Positions 24,668 through 29,018 of a stretch of 29,018 nucleotides of DNA are shown here, one piece after another. Positions within the stretch are counted from its first letter, which is position 1. Each line of letters begins with the position of its first letter. The stretch is from contig DAOQMM010000038.1 in NCBI GenBank assembly GCA_035335645.1, forward strand, positions 1 through 29,018, given 5' to 3'. A program made the translations under genes and the position numbers. The stretch comes from Zoogloea sp035335645. Lineage in GTDB: Bacteria; Pseudomonadota; Gammaproteobacteria; Burkholderiales; Rhodocyclaceae. The notes under the pieces were generated by a model. That model was not told the DNA's origin. It saw only the letters and a list, made by a program, of their open reading frames with translations, and made no database searches.

Positions 24668-24683
24668 TGCAAGGCATGTGCCA
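24668..24683 (-). promoter_or_regulatory. Sigma-54 (-24/-12) promoter of the kinase-cytochrome operon
   Basis: On the minus strand TGGCAC (24683-24678), five bases, TTGCA (24672-24668): a perfect consensus match with GG and GC ten bases apart. It lies between the terminator of the dehydrogenase gene and the kinase start codon. No copy of the TGCTCC-N5 element is visible at the expected distance upstream, which would lie in the end of the dehydrogenase gene. Confidence 0.85.
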
Positions 24684-24700
24684 TCTTGCCCTGCGTCAAG

Positions 24701-24736
24701 AAAAACGGCACGGAAGCCGCAGCGCCGTGCCGTTTT
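24701..24736 (-). terminator. Intrinsic terminator of the PQQ dehydrogenase gene
   Basis: AAAACGGCACGG (24702-24713) pairs with CCGTGCCGTTTT (24725-24736), a 12-base stem with an 11-base loop, followed on the minus strand by a T-run. It separates the dehydrogenase transcript from the kinase promoter that begins about 20 bases later. Confidence 0.9.
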
Positions 24737-24781
24737 CCGCCTGCAACGGCCCGCCGCGGCGGGCCGTCCATCCGGCGCGTC

Positions 24782-26548
24782 TTACTTGCTCTTGTGCAGC
24801 TTGAAGACCCACACGGAACCACCCTGTTCGAGGAAGTTCACACGACGGGCCACGTCGCCGCCCCACAGAGGCACCGCACCGCCCCAGCCGGACACCACGG
24901 CAACGAACTGCTCGCCACCTTCGGTCCAGGTGACGGGGGGCGCCACCACGCCGGAGCCGGTCTGGAAGGACCAGACTTCCTTGCCGGTCTTGGCGTCCAG
25001 CGCCTTCAGGTAGCCTTCGGGGGTACCGTAGAAGGTCAGGTTGCCGCCGGTGGTCAGGACGCCGCCCCACAGGGGAGCGAAGTTCTTGTTTTCCCAGACG
25101 ATCTTGCCTGCAGACGGATCCACGGCGCGCAGCGCGCCGATGTAGTCGTCGTGCAGGGCCTTGATGGTGAAGCCCGCGCCCAGGTAGGCCGCGCCGCGCT
25201 TGTAGGAGACCGGCTCGTTCCAGATGTCCATGCCCCACTCGTTGGCCGGCACGTAGAACAGGCCGGTCTTCGGGTTGTAGGCCATCTGCATCTGGTTCTT
25301 GCCGCCCAGGAAGGACGGGGCCGCGAATACGGTGGAGCCCTTCTTGCCATCGGTGCCGGCAGACGGGTCGCCCGGACGGTTTTCGTCGTTGTAGATCGGA
25401 CGGCCGGTGGCCAGGTCGATGCCCTTGGCCCAGGTGATGTCCTTGACGAACGGGAAGGCGTTCAGCAGCTTGCCGTTGGTGCGGTCGATGACGAAGAAGA
25501 AGCCGTTACGGTCAGCCTTGCCGCCGGCCTTGATGACCTTGCCGGACTTCGGATCCTTGTAGTCGAAGGACACGAATTCGTTCACACCGTCGAAGTCCCA
25601 GCCGTCGTGCGGGGTGGTCTGGTAGTGCCACACGATCTTGCCGGTATCCGGATCGATGGCCACGGTGGCGGAGGAGTACAGGTTGTCGCCGGGGCGCAGG
25701 TGGCTGTTCCACGGCGCCGGGTTGCCGGTGCCCGCGAAGACCAGGTTGGTCTCCGGATCGTAGGTGGCGCCGTTCCAGGTGGCCGCGCCGCCGGTCTTCC
25801 ACATGTCGCCGGTCCAGGTGGCGTTGGTGGTGCCGGAGATGCCGTTCTCGACCTTCTCGCCATTCACCCACTTGTAACCCATGTGACCTTCGACGGTGGG
25901 ACGCATCCACACCATCTTGCCGGTCTTGGCATCGCGCGCTTCCATGCGGCCCTGCACGCCGAATTCGCCGCCGGACACGCCGGTGATGACCAGGCCCTTG
26001 ACGATCAGGGGCGCCGCGGAGGCGGAGTAGCCGGCCGCGTAGTCGTCGATCTTGTCCTTCCACACGACCTTGCCGGTGTCCTTGTTCAGGGCCACGAGCT
26101 GGGCGTCGAGGGTGGCGAAGATCACCAGGTTGTCGTAGAGCGCAGCGCCGCGGTTGATCACGTCACAGCAGGGCATGATGCCTTCGGGCAGACGGTGCTC
26201 GTACTTCCACAGCTTCTTGCCGGTCTTGGCGTCCAGGGCAAACAGACGGCTGTAGGAAGCGGTCACGTACATCTTGCCGTCGAACACGACCGGCTGGGAT
26301 TCCTGGCCGCGCTGCTTTTCACCGCCAAAGGAGAAGGACCACACCGGAACCAGATCCTTCACGGTCTTGGTGTTGATCTGGTCCAGGGCGCTGTAGCGCT
26401 GGCCTTGCTGGCCGAGACCGAAATGGACCACGTCGCCGGGGGTCTTGGCGTCGTTGAGAATGTCGGCGTCCGTCACTTCCTTGGCGTGGGCAGCGCCGGC
26501 AACCATCACGGCGGCGGCGATCACCGTCATTGCAAACGGCTTTTTCAT
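24782..26548 (-). CDS. PQQ-dependent alcohol dehydrogenase, probably lanthanide-type (PedH/ExaF/Xox class)
   Basis: A 588-residue periplasmic quinoprotein that oxidises primary alcohols and passes electrons to cytochrome c. The signal peptide MKKPFAMTVIAAAVMVAGAAHA ends at residue 22; the rest is an eight-bladed W-type propeller with repeats such as LDAKTGKKLWKYEHRL and IDPDTGKIVWHY. The adjacent Cys127-Cys128 (IMPCCD) form the redox disulphide, metal ligands include Glu195 (GGEFG) and Asn276 (GTGNPAPW), and the catalytic base is Asp318. In WDFDG, Asp320, two residues later, is the extra ligand that marks lanthanide-dependent enzymes; calcium enzymes have Ala, Ser or Thr there. The start has an AAAGGAGT ribosome site. 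A sigma-54 promoter lies about 105 bases upstream. Substrate is not resolved; the ethanol family is most likely. Confidence 0.93.
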   Translation of the reverse strand: MKKPFAMTVIAAAVMVAGAAHAKEVTDADILNDAKTPGDVVHFGLGQQGQRYSALDQINTKTVKDLVPVWSFSFGGEKQRGQESQPVVFDGKMYVTASYSRLFALDAKTGKKLWKYEHRLPEGIMPCCDVINRGAALYDNLVIFATLDAQLVALNKDTGKVVWKDKIDDYAAGYSASAAPLIVKGLVITGVSGGEFGVQGRMEARDAKTGKMVWMRPTVEGHMGYKWVNGEKVENGISGTTNATWTGDMWKTGGAATWNGATYDPETNLVFAGTGNPAPWNSHLRPGDNLYSSATVAIDPDTGKIVWHYQTTPHDGWDFDGVNEFVSFDYKDPKSGKVIKAGGKADRNGFFFVIDRTNGKLLNAFPFVKDITWAKGIDLATGRPIYNDENRPGDPSAGTDGKKGSTVFAAPSFLGGKNQMQMAYNPKTGLFYVPANEWGMDIWNEPVSYKRGAAYLGAGFTIKALHDDYIGALRAVDPSAGKIVWENKNFAPLWGGVLTTGGNLTFYGTPEGYLKALDAKTGKEVWSFQTGSGVVAPPVTWTEGGEQFVAVVSGWGGAVPLWGGDVARRVNFLEQGGSVWVFKLHKSK

Positions 26549-26653
26549 CTTTTGACTCCTTTGGATCATTGAGTGTCTCCTTTGAGAGGGTGCTGAAGCA
26601 CTATTCGGGGCGGCCACCTCCCGGCCCAACCAAACCGTGCAGCAATGGCGGTC

Positions 26654-26669
26654 TGCAAGAGCTGTGCCA
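26654..26669 (-). promoter_or_regulatory. Sigma-54 (-24/-12) promoter of the PQQ dehydrogenase
   Basis: On the minus strand TGGCAC (26669-26664), five bases, TTGCA (26658-26654): a perfect consensus match. Predicted transcription starts near 26644, leaving a leader of about 95 bases before the ATG at 26548. Confidence 0.88.
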
Positions 26670-26819
26670 TTGGTCGTGACGAAATTCCACACGCCCCGCA
26701 TCCGGGAAAATTTCCCGATACAAAACCGCGGCTTGGACATGCCCCCCGTTCCCCGGAATGCGCGTCGCCACGCGCATTCCGGCACACACTGCGCCATCGC
26801 TGCTTCATTCCAAACCAAG

Positions 26820-26836
26820 TGCTCCAAAGTGCAGCA
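26820..26836. promoter_or_regulatory. Candidate activator-binding site (UAS 3), shared by two divergent promoters
   Basis: TGCTCCAAAGTGCAGCA, an inverted repeat (TGCTCC-N5-GCAGCA) matching the site at 17054 at 15 of 17 positions. It lies about 150 bases upstream of the dehydrogenase -24 element and 130 bases upstream of the SoxYZ-operon -24 element. Confidence 0.62.
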
Positions 26837-26965
26837 CACCGCCTTAACACACCCGCACTGCAACATCCGGAGACCCCCGCCACGGAAAGCCCCGGATCGC
26901 TGAACACACCCCCCGACCAGCCCCTTCGGCCGGCACGGACACTGTAGAGATCCCATACGATTTCA

Positions 26966-26981
26966 TGGCACAGGTCTTGCA
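26966..26981 (+). promoter_or_regulatory. Sigma-54 (-24/-12) promoter of the SoxYZ/metallohydrolase/TonB operon
   Basis: TGGCAC (26966-26971), five bases, TTGCA (26977-26981): a perfect consensus match. Predicted transcription starts near 26992, about 50 bases before the ATG at 27043. Confidence 0.86.
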
Positions 26982-27042
26982 GAATCCGGGGATCGACAGA
27001 GCGTGCCGCACCGACGAGCCGCCACGAGGAGACACCGAGACC

Positions 27043-27816
27043 ATGCCGCGCATCATCACCGCCCTGATGTTCGCCCTGGTCTGCCACGCGGCCCTGGCCG
27101 CCGCACCGGCAGACCCGCCCGACCCCCTCAACTCCGGCCGCTGGGCCGACATGCGCAAGGAAGTGCTGCCGGCCGATGCCCGCACCGTCTTCGACGAGCG
27201 CATCCGCGTGATCGCCCCGATCAGCGCCGAGAACCCCCTCAACGTCCCCATCACCGTGGACGCCAGCGCGCTGGACGGTGTCGAGGAAGTGCGCGTCTTT
27301 GCCGACTACAACCCCATCGTGCAGATCGTCCGCTTCGAGCCCGGCGGGGCGCTGGCGACCCTCGGCTTCCGCGTCAAGCTCCAGCAATCCACCCCCATCC
27401 GCGCCGCCGCCCGTGGCGCCGACGGTCTCTGGCACGTGGGCGGCAGCTGGGTGAACACCACCGGCGGCGGCTGCACCCTGCCCTCCACCGGCAGCAGCTC
27501 GCCCGAATGGCAGCGCCGCCTCGGCGAAGTGAGCAGCCGCGTGTGGGCGCGCAAGGAAGGCGGCGAGCGCATCCGCCTGCGCATCGTCCACCCGGAGGAC
27601 ACCGGCCTCGCCGCCGGCATCCCGGCCTTCTACATCGAAGACCTGCGCCTCACCGACGACGGCGGGCGGCCGCTGATGCGTGTGCGCGGCTTCGAGCCCA
27701 TCGCCGAGAACCCCGTGTTCACCGTGGACATCCCCGCCGCGCACACCGGCCACGGCTACCGGATCAACGGCCGGGACAACAACGGCAATACCATCGCCGC
27801 GGAGATCGACAAATGA
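27043..27816 (+). CDS. Quinoprotein dehydrogenase-associated SoxYZ-like carrier protein
   Basis: A 257-residue exported protein in which a SoxY-like and a SoxZ-like domain are fused. The signal peptide (MPRIITALMFALVCHAALA) ends near residue 20. The SoxY-like part (about residues 25-150) ends in TTGGGCTLPS with the conserved Cys near residue 144, the presumed carrier thiol. The SoxZ-like part (about 155-257) ends VFTVDIPAAHTGHGYRINGRDNNGN. Such fused SoxYZ proteins occur next to PQQ dehydrogenases and zinc hydrolases in the 'quinoprotein relay' set rather than in thiosulphate oxidation. No other sox gene is in the window. The ATG at 27043 has a GAGGAG-type site; upstream in-frame sequence holds the promoter. 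The stop overlaps the next gene (ATGA). Confidence 0.88.
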   Translation: MPRIITALMFALVCHAALAAAPADPPDPLNSGRWADMRKEVLPADARTVFDERIRVIAPISAENPLNVPITVDASALDGVEEVRVFADYNPIVQIVRFEPGGALATLGFRVKLQQSTPIRAAARGADGLWHVGGSWVNTTGGGCTLPSTGSSSPEWQRRLGEVSSRVWARKEGGERIRLRIVHPEDTGLAAGIPAFYIEDLRLTDDGGRPLMRVRGFEPIAENPVFTVDIPAAHTGHGYRINGRDNNGNTIAAEIDK

Positions 27817-28793
27817 GCGGCGCGGCCCCCATGCGGCTTCGCGTGCCGCGCCTGCTGCGCGCCCCGGCGGCGGCCCTCGCCCTGGGCTGGACCCTCCTCC
27901 TCGGCGCCGCCGACTTCGACTACGCCCTGCAGCCCCGGCGCATCGCCGACGACACCTGGGTGCTCACCGGCCGCAACGAGGACTTCACCCTCGCCAACGG
28001 CGGCAACATCGTCAACACCGCCTTCATCGTCACCGCCGACGGCGTCGTGGTCATCGACAGCGGCCCCTCGCGACGCTATGGCGAACAGCTCCGCCAGGCC
28101 ATCGCGCAGGTCACCGACCGGCCCATCCGCCTCGTCCTCAACACCCACCATCACCCGGACCACATCCTCGGCAACCAGGCCTTCCCGGCCGACACCCTGG
28201 CCGCCCTCGCCGGCACCGCCGACGGCATCCACACCGAAGGCGGCGCCTTCAACGACAACATGTACCGCCTGGTGGGCGACTGGATGGCCGGCACCGAAGT
28301 CGTCACCCCCGCCCGCCGCCTGCCCTCCGGCATCCAGGAGATCGGCGGCCACCGCCTCGAATTCATCGCCCTGGACGGCCACACCGGCGCCGACCTGGCT
28401 GTCCTCGACCGCAGCACCGGCGTCCTCTTCGCCGGCGACCTGGTCTTCCACGACCGCAGTCCGACCACCCCCCACGCCCGCCTGCCCGCCTGGAACGCCG
28501 CCCTCGACCGCCTCCAGGCCAGCGGCTTCCGCGTCCTGGTGCCCGGTCACGGCCCTGTCGCCGGCGACGCCGGCCCGATTCGCCAGACCCGCGCCTGGCT
28601 CGCCTGGCTGGATGGCACCCTGCGCAGCGCCGCCGAAGACGGGCTCGACATGAACGAAGTCATGGCCCTGCCGATTCCCGCCGAATTCCGCCGCCTCGCC
28701 GTGGTCGAAACCGAGTACAGGCGCTCCGTCGGCCAGCTCTATCCCGCCTATGAGCAGGCCGCCCTGCACCGCCCCCGGAGGTCCGGCCCATGA
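27813..28793 (+). CDS. Quinoprotein relay system zinc metallohydrolase (MBL fold)
   Basis: A 326-residue metallo-beta-lactamase-fold protein with an N-terminal hydrophobic segment (about residues 17-33) that would export or anchor it. All metal ligands are visible: THHHPDH at residues 111-117 (HxHxDH), His190 in LDGHTGADL, Asp209 in FAGDLVF and His246 in VPGHGP. It is therefore probably an active dinuclear zinc enzyme. It matches the SoxH-like 'quinoprotein relay system zinc metallohydrolase' families known beside PQQ dehydrogenases; I cannot separate subtype 1 from 2. The substrate is unknown; the adjacent SoxYZ-like thiol carrier suggests it acts on a carrier-bound intermediate. Start and stop overlap both neighbours (ATGA), so the operon is translationally coupled. 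Confidence 0.88.
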   Translation: MSGAAPMRLRVPRLLRAPAAALALGWTLLLGAADFDYALQPRRIADDTWVLTGRNEDFTLANGGNIVNTAFIVTADGVVVIDSGPSRRYGEQLRQAIAQVTDRPIRLVLNTHHHPDHILGNQAFPADTLAALAGTADGIHTEGGAFNDNMYRLVGDWMAGTEVVTPARRLPSGIQEIGGHRLEFIALDGHTGADLAVLDRSTGVLFAGDLVFHDRSPTTPHARLPAWNAALDRLQASGFRVLVPGHGPVAGDAGPIRQTRAWLAWLDGTLRSAAEDGLDMNEVMALPIPAEFRRLAVVETEYRRSVGQLYPAYEQAALHRPRRSGP

Positions 28794-29018
28794 TGACCCC
28801 TGCCCTGCCCCACGACTGGCCCTGGCAGCCCGCGCCGGCCCTGCCGCGCACCCTGCGCCTCGCCCTGACCGCCTCCATCGGCGTCCACGTCCTTGCCCTG
28901 ATGGGCCACTACGGCCTGCTGCCGAATCCGTCCGATAGCCCCGCCCCCCTTCAGGTCGAACTGCGCCTGCCGCCCCCCGTCGCGCCAGAGCCCGTCCGCG
29001 CCGTCGCCCCGCCGCTGC
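28790..29018 (+). CDS. TonB-like protein, N-terminal part (cut by window edge)
   Basis: Seventy-six codons are visible; the 3' end lies beyond the window. A short N-terminus (MMTPALPHDWPWQ) is followed by a single membrane segment (LRLALTASIGVHVLALMGHYGLL, about residues 21-43). A Pro-rich stretch with VELRLPPPVAPEPVRAVAPP follows, typical of the anchor and periplasmic spacer of TonB-family energy transducers (the SxxxH feature of the helix is present as SIGVH). The start ATG overlaps the metallohydrolase stop. Placement in the sigma-54-driven relay operon is unusual and suggests it energises an outer-membrane receptor needed for the quinoprotein, but the C-terminal domain is unseen. Confidence 0.65.
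   Translation, partial: MMTPALPHDWPWQPAPALPRTLRLALTASIGVHVLALMGHYGLLPNPSDSPAPLQVELRLPPPVAPEPVRAVAPPL

Larger units (their letters stand above)
26549..27042. promoter_or_regulatory. Divergent regulatory region between dehydrogenase and SoxYZ operon
   Basis: A 494-base gap with no gene. It holds back-to-back sigma-54 promoters at 26654-26669 (minus) and 26966-26981 (plus), with one activator-site candidate at 26820-26836 between them. A small palindrome GTGCT-GA-AGCAC (26590-26601) lies in the leader of the dehydrogenase. One bound activator could serve both promoters by looping. Confidence 0.75.

Noticed and set aside
24784..24800. A TGCTC...GTGCAGC stretch upstream of the kinase promoter as another activator site
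   Set aside because: The spacing is three bases shorter than in the other copies, and the sequence lies in the conserved end of the dehydrogenase gene.
24152..26572. An 806-codon plus-strand open frame opposite the kinase and dehydrogenase genes
   Set aside because: Antisense shadow; the minus strand encodes a textbook quinoprotein with conserved active-site residues.

Overview
The window is about 29 kb of GC-rich, tightly packed bacterial chromosome. The gene set suggests a Gram-negative betaproteobacterium, perhaps a Rhodocyclales/Zoogloeaceae relative of Azoarcus or Thauera. The indicators are hpnCDE, the smpB/ratA/rnfH cluster, PQQ-dependent alcohol oxidation with c-type cytochromes, and AcoR-type sigma-54 activators. 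The genus is an inference from gene content; no rRNA is present. I saw no tRNA, rRNA, CRISPR array, insertion sequence or phage gene.

Left part (1-5458): an FtsX-type ABC permease (cut by the window edge) and its ATPase run leftward. The squalene/hopanoid precursor operon hpnC-hpnD-hpnE runs rightward. A second LolD/YbbA-like ABC ATPase without an adjacent permease follows on the minus strand. A 470-base gap with no recognisable gene leads to guaB.

Middle part (5866-14836): ordinary housekeeping genes. These are guaB with a clear promoter and terminator, a DUF4124 exported protein, rnfH-ratA divergent from smpB, a TPR-like protein, a pterin carbinolamine dehydratase, and a 1225-residue DUF748/AsmA-like envelope protein.

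Right part (14857-29018): a coherent PQQ alcohol-oxidation locus. It holds a PQQ alcohol dehydrogenase with the extra Asp (WDFD) that marks lanthanide-dependent enzymes, three small c-type cytochromes, and a Tat-exported periplasmic binding protein. It also holds a YVTN beta-propeller protein, a lone NarL-type sensor kinase, and the 'quinoprotein relay' pair (SoxYZ-like carrier and zinc metallohydrolase) followed by a TonB-like gene cut by the edge. Two AcoR-type sigma-54 activators flank the cytochrome operon. One of them has an in-frame amber codon after residue 68.

The most informative signal is regulatory. Four perfect or near-perfect -24/-12 (sigma-54) promoters lie before the cytochrome operon, the dehydrogenase, the kinase operon and the SoxYZ operon. 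A 17-base imperfect inverted repeat, TGCTCC-N5-GNAGCA, lies 100-150 bases upstream of three of them. One copy sits between the divergent dehydrogenase and SoxYZ promoters. The window therefore appears to contain a self-contained sigma-54 regulon for (probably lanthanide-dependent) alcohol oxidation, including its own activators, a sensor kinase, electron carriers, relay proteins and possibly a TonB uptake component. PQQ biosynthesis genes, an aldehyde dehydrogenase and a response regulator are not in the window.
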